From Hymenobacter cheonanensis (GTDB taxonomy: Bacteria; Bacteroidota; Bacteroidia; Cytophagales; Hymenobacteraceae): DNA of 64,000 nucleotides. Positions 27,620-36,532 of this stretch are shown here, piece by piece (positions within the stretch are counted from its first letter, which is position 1; every line of letters starts with the position of its first letter). The DNA is taken from positions 124,001 to 188,000 of the forward strand of contig NZ_JAUQSW010000003.1 in assembly GCF_030581075.1 (NCBI RefSeq). Direction: 5' to 3'. The notes under the pieces are model-generated. The model saw only the letters and a list, made by a program, of their open reading frames with translations. It searched no databases and was not told the DNA's origin. The position numbers and the translations under genes are program-made.

Positions 27620-27644
27620 GCGGCCCGGGCATAGCTCGGGCCGC
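27620..27644 (+). terminator. Hairpin after rpsD
   Basis: GCGGCCCG pairs with CGGGCCGC around a 9-nt loop, followed only by ATTTGTG. It is a weak terminator or a processing signal between rpsD and rpoA. Confidence 0.5.
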
Positions 27645-27741
27645 ATTTGTGCTAAGCCGGTGCGGCTATGCTGCTGCTTATTAGCGCGCTAGGGCACGAA
27701 AACAACCCCGTTGTGGTTTTGGTTGGCTACCCAAATTTGAG

Positions 27742-27761
27742 GCAAGCTTCGGCTTGCTTTT
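27742..27761 (+). terminator. UUCG-loop hairpin in the rpoA leader
   Basis: GCAAGC-TTCG-GCTTGC followed by TTTT at 27742-27761, 31 bp before the rpoA start. The very stable tetraloop plus U-run looks like an attenuator or partial terminator controlling rpoA relative to the S13-S11-S4 genes. Confidence 0.6.
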
Positions 27762-27791
27762 CCTGTATTACACTAATTAACTGCCCCACAT

Positions 27792-28781
27792 ATGTCAATC
27801 TTAGCTTTTCAAATGCCGGAGAAGGTGGTAATGGAGAAATCCGACGACTTCACCGGGACGTTTGAATTCAAGCCTCTGGAGAAGGGCTACGGCGTCACGA
27901 TTGGAAACGCGCTGCGGCGCATTCTGCTGTCGTCGCTGGAGGGCTTCGCCATTACGTCGGTGCGCACGACTTCGGTGCTGCACGAGTTCTCGACGATTGA
28001 GGGAGTGATTGAGGACATGTCCGAAATCATCCTGAACCTCAAGCAGGTGCGCTTCAAGAAAATCAGCGACGCCATTGAGGACAAGATTACGGTGCGCGTG
28101 AGCGGGCAAGACAGCTTCACGGCTGGTGACATCGGCAAATTTGCCGTGGGTTTCCAGATTCTGAACCCTAAGCTGGTTATCTGCAACCTCGACCCGGCCA
28201 AAGAACTGGAGTTTGAGTTGACGGTAGCGCGTGGCCGTGGCTACGTGCCTGCCGACGAGAATAAGCCCGCCGACCAGGTTTTTGGTCAGATTGCCATCGA
28301 TGCTATCTACACGCCTATCAAGAACGTGAAGTACAGCATCGAGAATACTCGCGTAGAGCAGAAAACTGACTACGAGCGTTTGCTGATTGAAATCTCGACC
28401 GACGGTTCGATTCATCCCGAGGAGGCCCTGAAAGGTGCGGCCAATATCCTCATTCAGCACTTCATGCTGTTCTCGGACAGCACGATGCAGCTGAGCGGCA
28501 ACCGCCCTGTGGCAGCTGAGCCTATCGACGAGGAAACCCTCGCCATGCGTAAAGTCCTCAAGACTTCGCTCGGCGAGATGGACCTGTCGGTGCGGGCTTA
28601 CAACTGCCTGAAGGCGGCTGATATCAAGACCCTGGGCGAGCTGGTGCAGCTCGACATGGCCGATATGATGAAGTTCCGCAACTTCGGTAAGAAGAGCCTC
28701 ACCGAGCTGGAAAACCTGGTGGAAGAGAAGGGCCTGCATTTCGGCATGGACCTGAGCAAGTACCGCCTGGACGAAGACTAG
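27792..28781 (+). CDS. rpoA: RNA polymerase subunit alpha
   Basis: 329 aa. N-terminal dimerisation domain: [36 protein letters not shown]-terminal domain with the helix-hairpin-helix that binds UP elements and activators: [40 protein letters not shown]. Normal alpha-operon position between rpsD and rplQ. Confidence 0.98.
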   Translation: MSILAFQMPEKVVMEKSDDFTGTFEFKPLEKGYGVTIGNALRRILLSSLEGFAITSVRTTSVLHEFSTIEGVIEDMSEIILNLKQVRFKKISDAIEDKITVRVSGQDSFTAGDIGKFAVGFQILNPKLVICNLDPAKELEFELTVARGRGYVPADENKPADQVFGQIAIDAIYTPIKNVKYSIENTRVEQKTDYERLLIEISTDGSIHPEEALKGAANILIQHFMLFSDSTMQLSGNRPVAAEPIDEETLAMRKVLKTSLGEMDLSVRAYNCLKAADIKTLGELVQLDMADMMKFRNFGKKSLTELENLVEEKGLHFGMDLSKYRLDED

Positions 28782-28793
28782 AAGTAGATTGCC

Positions 28794-28844
28794 TTGCTGG
28801 CTGCTGAATCCTTGCAACGAGGAATTGGCAGCCAGCAATTTTTT
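28794..28844 (+). terminator. Terminator after rpoA
   Basis: TTGCTGGCTGC and its complement with a 23-nt loop, then AATTTTTTG. It separates rpoA from rplQ, which then needs its own promoter or readthrough. The 137 bp from here to rplQ hold no clear promoter match. Confidence 0.8.
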
Positions 28845-28981
28845 GTATACAAGTTGTCAGACTTTTCTGGCGTTTTTATAAATTATTCACCCGCTACGCC
28901 CTAGGGATTGGGGTTCTAATGAGGTTCTAGCGACCCGCCGTGGTCCTGGTCCGCAAGCGTAGCATTTAACCAAATTGTCCG

Positions 28982-29569
28982 ATGCGACACGGTAAAAAAA
29001 TCAACCACCTGGGCCGTACTACCGCCCACCGCCACGCGATGCTGTCGAACATGGCAACGTCGCTCATCCTGCACAAGCGCGTGACTACTACGGTTGCTAA
29101 AGCCAAAGCTTTGCGCCAATATATCGAGCCCCTGCTGACCAAGGCCAAAGACGACACGACGCACTCGCGCCGTACCGTGTTTGCTACCCTGCAAAACAAG
29201 GAGAGCATGAAGGAGCTATTTGGCTCGGTAGCGGAGAAAATTGCTACCCGCCCCGGTGGCTATACCCGCATTCTGAAGCTGAGCGCTACCCGCGCCGGTG
29301 ACAATGCTGATATGTGCATTATTGAGCTGGTTGACTTCAATGAAACCCTGCTGGAGTCGAAGAATGCTGCCGAAGCTAAAACCACCACTACCCGTCGTTC
29401 GCGTCGTCGTGGTGGCAAGGGCGAAGCTGCTGGCAACGAGGCTGGTACGTCGGCTGCCGTAGTAGCTGAGGCTCCGGCCGCCAGCACTACTGAGTCGGCT
29501 CCGGCTGATACGGCTACGGATACGCTGGCTAACGGCGAAACCCGTGAGGAAGCTGAGAAGGCTGAGTAG
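28982..29569 (+). CDS. rplQ: 50S ribosomal protein L17 with a low-complexity C-terminal tail
   Basis: 195 aa. The first 118 residues are a complete L17: [60 protein letters not shown]. The last 77 residues are extra: a basic [13 protein letters not shown] stretch followed by an Ala/Glu/Thr-rich acidic tail. Tails on L17 are common in Bacteroidota, but this one is long. It ends the ribosomal cluster and is followed by a strong terminator. Confidence 0.97.
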   Translation: MRHGKKINHLGRTTAHRHAMLSNMATSLILHKRVTTTVAKAKALRQYIEPLLTKAKDDTTHSRRTVFATLQNKESMKELFGSVAEKIATRPGGYTRILKLSATRAGDNADMCIIELVDFNETLLESKNAAEAKTTTTRRSRRRGGKGEAAGNEAGTSAAVVAEAPAASTTESAPADTATDTLANGETREEAEKAE

Positions 29570-29591
29570 TTAGCCTTTGCTGCAAGTACCT

Positions 29592-29628
29592 AAAAGGAGG
29601 TGCACCTAGCGGTGTACCTCCTTTTTTT
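29592..29628 (+). terminator. Terminator of the ribosomal supercluster
   Basis: AAAAGGAGGTGCACC pairs with GGTGTACCTCCTTTT around a TAGC loop, with seven T in a row. One G-U pair in the stem. Confidence 0.92.
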
Positions 29629-29635
29629 ATAACAT

Positions 29636-29704
29636 ACTGTTTCGCTGAAAGTGCCTTTTTAAGATAAAACAGCGCCCTGCACAACTGTGCAGGGGCGAAA
29701 CAGT
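29636..29704. repeat. Nested inverted repeat upstream of the glucosidase gene
   Basis: Outer arms ACTGTTTCGC (29636-29645) and GCGAAACAGT (29695-29704) are perfect complements and enclose a hairpin GCCCTGCAC-AACT-GTGCAGGGGC (29674-29696; it shares the last G-C with the outer arm). A 28-nt single-stranded part with TTTTTAAG lies between. Possible structured leader or degenerate mobile-repeat remnant. Confidence 0.6.
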
Positions 29705-29796
29705 AAGAGCTAGGAAGCCGATGGCGGCCTAGATATAGTTTCGCTAGGCCAGTTGAAAAGCCGGCGAAGCAGCGGAGAGAAAATTACTTGAGTACT

Positions 29797-32430
29797 ATGC
29801 AGGAACAGCGACGCTTGGCAGAAGCCAACAACAAAACGGTAGCCTGGAAAAAATTTGGCCCTTACCTCACCGAGCGGCAGTGGGGCACGGTGCGCGAAGA
29901 TTACAGCCCCGATGGCAATGCCTGGGATTTTATCTCTCACGATATGGCGCGGGCTTACGCTTACCGCTGGGGTGAGGAAGGCCTGGCAGGGCTCAGCGAC
30001 GACCAGCAGCAGCTGTGCTTTGGGCTAGGGCTGTGGAATGGCGAAGACACCCAGTTGAAAGAGCGTCTTTTTGGCTTGACCAATGGCCAGGGCAACCACG
30101 GCGAGGATGTGAAGGAGCAGTACTATTACCTCGATAGCACGCCCACGCACTCGTACATGAAGATGCTGTATAAGTATCCGCAGCGGGCGTTTCCTTATGA
30201 GGACCTGCTAGCGGAGAATGCTCGGCGCACTCGCCTGGAGCCCGAGTACGAGCTGCTGGACACCGGTATTTTTGAGAACAGCCGCTATTGCGATGTCTTT
30301 ATCGAATATGCCAAGGCTGGGCCCGATGACGTGCTGGTGCGTATTTCGGCGCACAACCGGGGGCCCGAGAAGGCGACGCTGCACGTGCTGCCGCAGCTGT
30401 GGTTTCGCAATACCTGGGCCTGGGGCTACGACGACCGCCGGCCGGAAATAAGCCTGGTGCGCCCCGGAGTGGCAGCCGCCACTCACCACGCGCTAGGGCA
30501 GTATCAGCTATACTGCGAGGGCGCGCCGGAACTGCTGTTTTGCGAAAATGAAACCAACCCCGAGCTGCTAGGGCGCCGCGCGGGCTGGGGAGGGTACTGG
30601 AAGGACGGCATCAACAAGTACGTAGTGGAGGGCCGCCGCAAGGCCGTGAACCCGGCGCGGCGGGGCACCAAGGTGGCTGCGCACTACACCCTGACCCTTG
30701 CGCCCGGCCAGTGCCAGGAAGTGCGCCTGCGCCTGAGCCAGCCGACGCACGAGGCGCCGTTTGCCGATTTTGACCAGCTTTTTGCCGAGCGGCAGCAGGA
30801 GGCGGATGTGTTTTACGACTGCGTGCAGGAAGACGTGGCTAGCCCCGACGCGCGGGCTGTGCAGCGCCAGGCCTTTGCGGGCATGCTCTGGAGCAAGCAG
30901 TATTACTACTACGACGTGAGCCAGTGGCTCGACGGCGACCCCAAGTGGCCGGCGCCCAAGGGCCCGCGCCAACAGGGACGCAACGCAGCGTGGCGCCACC
31001 TGCACAACGCCGACATCATTTCGATGCCCGACAAGTGGGAGTACCCGTGGTACGCGGCCTGGGACCTGGCTTTCCACTGCCTGCCCCTTGCTATGGTTGA
31101 TGCCAGCTTTGCTAAGGAGCAACTGCGCCTGCTAACCCAGAACGGCTACCTGCACCCCAACGGCCAGATGCCGGCCTACGAGTGGAAGTTTGAGGACGTA
31201 AATGCCCCGGTGCACGCCTGGGCCACCTGGCGCGTGTACCAGATGGACCGCAAGCTCAACGGCGGCCAGGGCGACACACAGTTTCTGGAAGCTGTGTTTC
31301 AGAAGCTCGTGCTCACCTTCACATGGTGGGTGAACCGCAAGGACCGCGACGAGCGCAACATTTTCGAGGGCGGCTTTCTGGGCATGGACAACATTGGGGT
31401 GTTCGACCGCTCGGCGCCGCTGCCTACGGGCGGCAAAATCGAGCAGAGCGACGGTACCAGCTGGATGGCCATGTTTGCCCTCAACCTCATGCGCATGGCC
31501 CTGGAGCTGGCCAAAACCAACCCGCTGTACCAGGAAATGGCTAGCAAGTTCTTTGAGCACTTCCTCTACATCGCCCACGCCATGACGCTAGGGGGCGGCG
31601 GCGAGTTCAACCTGTGGGACGAGCAGGACCACTTTTACTACGATGTGCTGCACATGCCCGACGACTCGCGCGAGCGCCTGCGTATTCGTTCGATGGTGGG
31701 GCTGATTCCGTTATTTGCGGTGGAGGTTATTGAGGATGAGCTGCTGGAAGCCGTACCCGAGTTTACGGCGCGGGCGTGGTGGCTGGTGCAAAACCGCCCG
31801 CACCTGGCCGAGCTGGTAAGCCGCTGGCAGGAGCCCGGCAAGGGCGCCCGCCACCTGCTGAGCCTCATGCGCCGCAGCCGCCTCAAAAGCGTGCTCACAA
31901 GGATGCTCGACGAGACGGAGTTTCTCTCCGACTACGGCATTCGCTCGCTTTCGCGCTACCACCTGGAGCACCCGTATGAATTCCACACCGAGGAGGACAG
32001 CTTTGCGGTGAGCTACGTGGCCGGCGAGGCCGAATCGGATATGTTCGGCGGCAACTCGAACTGGCGCGGGCCTATCTGGTTTCCGGTTAATTACCTCATT
32101 ATTGAGTCGTTGCAACGGTTTCATACCTACTACGGCGACTCCTTTACGGTAGAGTACCCCACCGGCTCGGGGAAGCTACACAACCTGAGCCAAGTGGCCG
32201 ATGCCTTATCCGAGCGCCTTGCCAAGCTGCTGCTGCGCAACGAGCAGGGCCAGCGCCCGGCCTTCGGCCCGGCCGGCCCGCTGCAAGACGACCCGCACTT
32301 CCGCGACTACCTCCTCTTTCATGAGTTTTTTCACGGCGATGATGGGCACGGCCTCGGGGCTAGCCACCAAACTGGCTGGACGGGCCTGGTGGTGCGCTTG
32401 CTGCAACAGCGCGCCAAAACGGAAGCTTAA
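29797..32430 (+). CDS. GH63-like glucosidase (MGH1-type)
   Basis: 877 aa from the ATG at 29797; a TTG three codons earlier is the alternative. No signal peptide, so probably cytosolic. The N-terminal region (KFGPYLTERQWGTVREDYSP, WDFISHDMARAYAYRWGEEG) and the (alpha/alpha)6-barrel part (PWYAAWDLAFHCLPLAMVDA, GQMPAYEWKFEDVNAPVHAW, FLGMDNIGVFDRSAPLPTGG) match the bacterial glucosidase / mannosylglycerate-hydrolase-like branch of GH63. It probably hydrolyses a small alpha-glucoside or glucosylglycerate-like solute (inference). A single gene, with no partner on either side. Confidence 0.82.
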   Translation: MQEQRRLAEANNKTVAWKKFGPYLTERQWGTVREDYSPDGNAWDFISHDMARAYAYRWGEEGLAGLSDDQQQLCFGLGLWNGEDTQLKERLFGLTNGQGNHGEDVKEQYYYLDSTPTHSYMKMLYKYPQRAFPYEDLLAENARRTRLEPEYELLDTGIFENSRYCDVFIEYAKAGPDDVLVRISAHNRGPEKATLHVLPQLWFRNTWAWGYDDRRPEISLVRPGVAAATHHALGQYQLYCEGAPELLFCENETNPELLGRRAGWGGYWKDGINKYVVEGRRKAVNPARRGTKVAAHYTLTLAPGQCQEVRLRLSQPTHEAPFADFDQLFAERQQEADVFYDCVQEDVASPDARAVQRQAFAGMLWSKQYYYYDVSQWLDGDPKWPAPKGPRQQGRNAAWRHLHNADIISMPDKWEYPWYAAWDLAFHCLPLAMVDASFAKEQLRLLTQNGYLHPNGQMPAYEWKFEDVNAPVHAWATWRVYQMDRKLNGGQGDTQFLEAVFQKLVLTFTWWVNRKDRDERNIFEGGFLGMDNIGVFDRSAPLPTGGKIEQSDGTSWMAMFALNLMRMALELAKTNPLYQEMASKFFEHFLYIAHAMTLGGGGEFNLWDEQDHFYYDVLHMPDDSRERLRIRSMVGLIPLFAVEVIEDELLEAVPEFTARAWWLVQNRPHLAELVSRWQEPGKGARHLLSLMRRSRLKSVLTRMLDETEFLSDYGIRSLSRYHLEHPYEFHTEEDSFAVSYVAGEAESDMFGGNSNWRGPIWFPVNYLIIESLQRFHTYYGDSFTVEYPTGSGKLHNLSQVADALSERLAKLLLRNEQGQRPAFGPAGPLQDDPHFRDYLLFHEFFHGDDGHGLGASHQTGWTGLVVRLLQQRAKTEA

Positions 32431-32527
32431 CAAGCTGAAATGCAACCTAGCCACCCCATTCATTGTCTGTGGCGCATAAGTTCGAAGATACTCCGACCTT
32501 TGCGCCTCACCCCAGCTGCGTTTGCCT

Positions 32528-33103
32528 ATGGAAGCCGTTGCGTATATCGACATTAATGCCCCGCTGGTAGAGCGGTGCCGGGTAAATGACCGGCAGGCGC
32601 AAGCCGAGCTGTACCGGCGCTATTCGAAAGCCATGTTCAACGCCGCCCTGCGCATTACCGGCGACCATGCCGAGGCTGAGGACGTGCTGCAAGAGTCATT
32701 TTTGAGTGCGTTTCGGGAGTTGAGCGGCTACAAGGGCGACTCTTCTTTCGGCGCCTGGCTAAAGCGCATTGTAGTTAATAAAAGCATTAACTGCCTCAGG
32801 CAGCGGCGATTGCAGCTGGTGCCGCTCGAAGATTTTCATCACGAAGCCGCCCCGGCCGAGGCTAGCCCGCCCCACGCCGGTGAGGATGCCGAGGAGCAGC
32901 AGTACCGCGCCGACGTGCTGCGCCGCTGCATTCAGGAGCTGCCCGACGGCTACCGCGTGGTGCTGTCGCTGTATCTGCTAGAGGGCTACGACCACCTTGA
33001 AATTGCCGGTATTCTGGGCATCACGGAGTCAACCTCCAAGTCGCAGTACAGCCGGGCGCGCACCCGGCTGCGCGAACTGGCCCGCGAGCGCGGCCTCAGC
33101 TAG
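32528..33103 (+). CDS. ECF-type RNA polymerase sigma factor
   Basis: 191 aa from the ATG at 32528. Region 2: LYRRYSKAMFNAALRITGDH with AEDVLQESFLSAFRELSGYK and WLKRIVVNKSINCLRQRR. Region 4: LPDGYRVVLSLYLLEGYDHL and EIAGILGITESTSKSQYSRA. A variable linker lies between. It is the first gene of a three-gene unit with a putative anti-sigma factor and an exported protein. It probably responds to an envelope signal (inference). Confidence 0.93.
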   Translation: MEAVAYIDINAPLVERCRVNDRQAQAELYRRYSKAMFNAALRITGDHAEAEDVLQESFLSAFRELSGYKGDSSFGAWLKRIVVNKSINCLRQRRLQLVPLEDFHHEAAPAEASPPHAGEDAEEQQYRADVLRRCIQELPDGYRVVLSLYLLEGYDHLEIAGILGITESTSKSQYSRARTRLRELARERGLS

Positions 33104-33225
33104 CCCGCTGCCGCCGGCCACCGAACCTCTGCTTTTCCCACCCTTGTTAATGGCCATTGCGCCGGGGCACTCGTATTAGTCCCTCGTAATAGTCCTACTC
33201 CGCTTTGCGGCGGTACTTATTCATT

Positions 33226-34005
33226 ATGGAACCTATTAATCGTCATTCACTAGAAAATTACGTGGAGCGGCACCGGGCCGACTTCGACCTGCACGAGCCG
33301 AGGCCTGAGCTATGGGCCGCCCTCGAAAAGCAGCTGCACGGCGAAAGCCCCGCCGAAACCGAGGCACCGCGCATGGCTATCGCTCCCCAGTCAGTGGCCG
33401 AGCTGCCGCTGGCCTCGCCCGTGCTGCGGGTGCAAAAAAGCGACCGCTGGCAGCGCTATGGCCTGGCGGCGGCCCTCGTGCTGCTGCTCGTAGCCGCCGG
33501 GGTGGGCGAAGCCTGGAAAACCACCCGCGGCCCGGCCGTGGCTACCGAAACCACCGTGCTTCCTTCGACCCCCGACGCGGCCCTTTATCTGGGTTCCGAG
33601 GCGAGCGTGGTGCCCGCCAGCCAGGGCGGTGCCGAGGTTGATGCCCGCCTCGATACGGCCGTGCACGGCATGGAGCGCTACTACATTGCCCAGCTCACCG
33701 ACCGCAAAACCCAGCTCAGTCAGCTAGCCCCGGCGGCCACCGCCGAGTGGGCCCGCGAGCTAGTGGGCCTCGATTCGAGCTACCAGCAGCTTAAGCGCGA
33801 GCTGCCCCGCCACCCGCAGCCCGAAGTGGTGCTGACGGCCATGAACCGCAACCTGCAAATTCGCCTCGACATCCTCGACCGCCAGCTGGAGCTGCACGGC
33901 GGCGACCAGCCGGCCCTAGCCGGTACCAGTGGCACCAATGGCGAATACGTGCTGGCCGATAGCCGTAGTATTGCTGACAACTTAGTTCGCCGCAATGCAC
34001 GCTAG
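33226..34005 (+). CDS. Putative anti-sigma factor, single-pass membrane protein
   Basis: 259 aa from the ATG at 33226. A cytosolic N-terminal part (NRHSLENYVERHRADFDLHE, PELWAALEKQLHG) is of the type seen in Bacteroidota anti-sigma proteins. One membrane helix (YGLAAALVLLLVAAGVGEAW, about residues 82-101) is followed by a periplasmic domain with a helical part (MERYYIAQLTDRKTQLSQLA). Its position directly after the ECF gene supports the call. The last 11 bp overlap the next gene. Confidence 0.75.
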   Translation: MEPINRHSLENYVERHRADFDLHEPRPELWAALEKQLHGESPAETEAPRMAIAPQSVAELPLASPVLRVQKSDRWQRYGLAAALVLLLVAAGVGEAWKTTRGPAVATETTVLPSTPDAALYLGSEASVVPASQGGAEVDARLDTAVHGMERYYIAQLTDRKTQLSQLAPAATAEWARELVGLDSSYQQLKRELPRHPQPEVVLTAMNRNLQIRLDILDRQLELHGGDQPALAGTSGTNGEYVLADSRSIADNLVRRNAR

Positions 34006-35218
34006 CCACCGCCTGCTACTGGCAGCCGGGCTGGGCCTGGCAGCGCTGGCCCAGCCGGCGCGGGCGCAAACTGCCGCCGAGCACGCTGCCGAGCGCGCGC
34101 AGGTGACCTACTACGTGGCGCCGCAAGGCGCCGGCGGGCAGGAAGGGCCCGCCGGCCAGGCCCAGGCGCAGCCCACCCAAGAGCAAACCACGCCGCCCAT
34201 TGAGCAGTGGCGGCGCGTGAGCCACAGCTTTCGGGTGGCGAAGGCCGGCCAGGCGTTTGCCCTCGACACCCGCTACGGCCACGTGCGGGTAAGCGCCTGG
34301 GACAAGCCGGAAATGAAAATCGAAGCTGAGTTTATTGCCCGCGCCGAAACACCGGCCGGCGCCGCGCAACTGCTCGATGGCTTGGGTGTGCAGTGGCTCG
34401 ACTATGATGCCCGCACGGGCGGCGTGGCCGTCAGTTCGCAATTTGGGCCTGCCCTGAAGGGGCGGTGCAGCGGCGGCGGCTGCCGCTACGAAGTCAACTA
34501 CACGGTGTGGCTGCCCAGTACCACGGCCCTGCGCCTGACTACCGCCTTTGCCGAGGTGCTGGTGGCTAGCGACTGGCAGGGGCCGGCCCAGCTCACCGTG
34601 AACTACGGCACCCTGCGTACCGGCCGCCTCAACGCCGCTGGCAACGTGGTGCACATTGCCAATGGCGATGCCACCCTGCCCTTTGCCAAGCAGGCCAGCC
34701 TGGAGGCCGAGTACGCCCGCCTGCGCCTCGACGCCGGCGAGCAGATTGAGCTGCGCACCAACTACTCGGATGTGGACATGGGCACCGTGCACGACCTGAC
34801 GGTGCACAGCAAATACGGCGACGTGGCCCTCGGCACGGTGCGCACGCTACGCGGCTCATCGGGCTACTCGCATTTCAGCGTGGGCAAGCTCAGCGAAGGC
34901 CTCGACATGGCCGTGCGCTACTGCCCCGATTTTGAGGTGCGCGACATGGGCGCCAACTTTCGCCAGATAACCCTGGATGGCGGCTACAGCACCATTCGGC
35001 TGGGTTTTGCCGAGGCTACTCCCAGCTTTCGCTTCGATGTAAGCACCGAGCAAGGCCAGCTGCTGGTCGATAAAAAGCAGGTGCGCGTGCTCTCGGAAGG
35101 CGGCAAGGCCGACGGCATTGCCGATGTGATGGGTGTGTACGGCGGCCGGGTGCCCGCGCGCGGGGCCGGCAACGTCAACATCAAGGTGCGCTACGGCACG
35201 GTGCGCTTCAGCAAGTAG
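33995..35218 (+). CDS. Exported DUF4097-like / head-GIN-type beta-rich protein
   Basis: 407 aa with a signal peptide (LLLAAGLGLAALAQPARAQ). After a Gln/Ala-rich linker, a repetitive beta structure follows: HSFRVAKAGQAFALDTRYGH VR, LTVNYGTLRTG, LRTNYSDVDMG, VHSKYGDVALG, IRLGF and VRYGTVRFSK, strands of about 17-25 residues with a recurring xYGxV motif. This is the pattern of DUF4097 adhesin-like proteins, which are often encoded next to sigma/anti-sigma genes in Bacteroidota. The start overlaps the anti-sigma gene by 11 bp. Function unknown; likely envelope-stress related. Confidence 0.75.
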   Translation: MHASHRLLLAAGLGLAALAQPARAQTAAEHAAERAQVTYYVAPQGAGGQEGPAGQAQAQPTQEQTTPPIEQWRRVSHSFRVAKAGQAFALDTRYGHVRVSAWDKPEMKIEAEFIARAETPAGAAQLLDGLGVQWLDYDARTGGVAVSSQFGPALKGRCSGGGCRYEVNYTVWLPSTTALRLTTAFAEVLVASDWQGPAQLTVNYGTLRTGRLNAAGNVVHIANGDATLPFAKQASLEAEYARLRLDAGEQIELRTNYSDVDMGTVHDLTVHSKYGDVALGTVRTLRGSSGYSHFSVGKLSEGLDMAVRYCPDFEVRDMGANFRQITLDGGYSTIRLGFAEATPSFRFDVSTEQGQLLVDKKQVRVLSEGGKADGIADVMGVYGGRVPARGAGNVNIKVRYGTVRFSK

Positions 35219-35235
35219 CATCTAGCCATAAGTCA

Positions 35236-35332
35236 AAACAGAACGTCAGGCTGAGCTGGCCGAAGCCTCTTTACTGCATCGCTGAGTGGTGCGGTAAAGA
35301 GGCTTCGGCCAACGTAGCCTGACGTTCTGTTT
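35236..35332. repeat. Long hairpin repeat, copy 1
   Basis: Arms of about 40 bp: AAACAGAACGTCAGGCT, then TGGCCGAAGCCTCTTTACTG, pair with their complements in 35292-35332 apart from a 4-nt internal loop and one mismatch; loop about 11 nt. Shares the core GTCAxGCTGAGCTxGCCGAAGCxTCTT with the hairpin at 50219. It lies between two co-directional genes. Confidence 0.85.
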
Positions 35333-35346
35333 GTTTCTTTGGCAAC

Positions 35347-35871
35347 GTGATAAAATATAGTTCATGCCTGCTTGGGCTGGGGTTGCTGGCTAGCCCCGCC
35401 CGGGCCCAAACTCCGACTGTTATGGCGTCCTCGTCGCCTCTCACTGCCTATGCCCTGCGCCTGAAGCCCGGCGACGATTTGCGCCAGCAGCTCATGGCCT
35501 TCGTGGCGGCGCACCACCTCGAAGCGGGCGCCGTGCTCACCTGCGTGGGCAGCCTCACCGAGGTAAGCCTGCGCCTGGCCAACCAGGAAAAGGCCACCCA
35601 CTACCGCGGGCACTTCGAGATTGTGTCGCTCGTGGGCACGCTCTCGGCCACGGGCGGCGGGCACCTGCACCTGGCGGTGGCCGACAGCACCGGCCGCACC
35701 CTGGGCGGCCACCTGCTCGACGGCTGCCGCATCTACACCACCGCCGAAATTGTGCTGGGCGCGCTGCCCGCCCTGCGCTTTACCCGCCAGACGGACCCTG
35801 CCTTCGGCTATAAAGAGCTGGTTGTAGAGCCAGCCGCCCCCGTGGTACCTAAACCAAAAAAGCGCCCCTAG
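35347..35871 (+). CDS. Exported PPC (DUF296) domain protein
   Basis: 174 aa from a GTG at 35347, chosen because it gives a signal peptide (MIKYSSCLLGLGLLASPARA). The rest is one PPC domain: YALRLKPGDDLRQQLMAFVA, AGAVLTCVGSLTEVSLRLAN, FEIVSLVGTLSATGGGHLHL, GRTLGGHLLDGCRIYTTAEI. The HLH and GGHL histidines form the typical zinc-binding trio. PPC proteins are usually cytosolic and called DNA-binding; export points to a metal-dependent or enzymatic role instead. It ends in a basic PKPKKRP tail. Without the GTG, an ATG at 35422 would give a cytosolic form. Confidence 0.78.
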   Translation: MIKYSSCLLGLGLLASPARAQTPTVMASSSPLTAYALRLKPGDDLRQQLMAFVAAHHLEAGAVLTCVGSLTEVSLRLANQEKATHYRGHFEIVSLVGTLSATGGGHLHLAVADSTGRTLGGHLLDGCRIYTTAEIVLGALPALRFTRQTDPAFGYKELVVEPAAPVVPKPKKRP

Positions 35872-35952
35872 CAGCCCGCGCAGCTGGTGAGGAGCCACCC
35901 TGGCGTGTCGGCTGGGGGCTAGCCAGTATCTTGGTGCCCTAGCCCTCAGCCC

Positions 35953-36462
35953 ATGCGCCCTTCTGCAACTTCTCCACCCGATTCGCCGGCTGCCCAGGCC
36001 TTTCGCCGCCAGGTGCTGAGCCCGGCCAAACTGCGGCTCTTTATGCTGCGCAAGCTGCCGATGGCCTGGCTGGCCGGCCTGCGCCTGGTGGCGCTCACGC
36101 CGGAGGCGGCCACGGTCACTATTCGCTACAAGTACCTTACCCAAAACCCGTTTCGCAGCATCTACTTTGCCTGCCTGAGCATGGCCGCCGAGCTGGCCAG
36201 CGGCATTCAGGCCATGATGCAGGTGCAGAGCGGCGGCCCCGTGTCGATGCTGGTCGTGGGCCTCACCGCCGAGTTCAGCAAGAAAGCCGTGGGCACCATT
36301 GCCTTCACCTGCCCCGATGGGCTAGCCATCGCCCAGGCCGTGGCCGACAGCCGCGCCACCGGCGAGGGCCGCACCGTGCTGTGCACCAGCACTGGCCTGG
36401 ATGAGGCCGGCGACGTGGTGGCGGTTTTCAAAATAACATGGTCGTTTCGGGCCAGGAAGTAG
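35953..36462 (+). CDS. DUF4442 hot-dog-fold protein
   Basis: 169 aa, cytosolic. AFRRQVLSPAKLRLFMLRKL, VTIRYKYLTQNPFRSIYFAC, SMAAELASGIQAM and MLVVGLTAEFSKKAVG fit DUF4442, a thioesterase-like hot-dog family without an assigned substrate. It is convergent with the DAC protein gene; a terminator and a 21-bp repeat array lie between. Confidence 0.82.
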   Translation: MRPSATSPPDSPAAQAFRRQVLSPAKLRLFMLRKLPMAWLAGLRLVALTPEAATVTIRYKYLTQNPFRSIYFACLSMAAELASGIQAMMQVQSGGPVSMLVVGLTAEFSKKAVGTIAFTCPDGLAIAQAVADSRATGEGRTVLCTSTGLDEAGDVVAVFKITWSFRARK

Positions 36463-36484
36463 CCGCTACCTTCCTTTACCCCAG

Positions 36485-36532
36485 AAAAAGCCAGCCCGGC
36501 AGTAGCAAACGCTGCTGCCGGGCTGGCTTTTT
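36485..36532. terminator. Terminator between the DUF4442 and DAC genes
   Basis: AAAAAGCCAGCCCGGCAG pairs perfectly with its complement (36515-36532), with A- and T-runs on the two sides so it can serve both convergent genes. Confidence 0.9.

Noticed and set aside
27668..27865. Small plus-strand open frame overlapping the rpoA start
   Set aside because: It spans the UUCG hairpin and the real rpoA start and resembles no known protein.
27801..28838. 345-codon minus-strand open frame opposite rpoA
   Set aside because: A shadow of rpoA; no protein family features.
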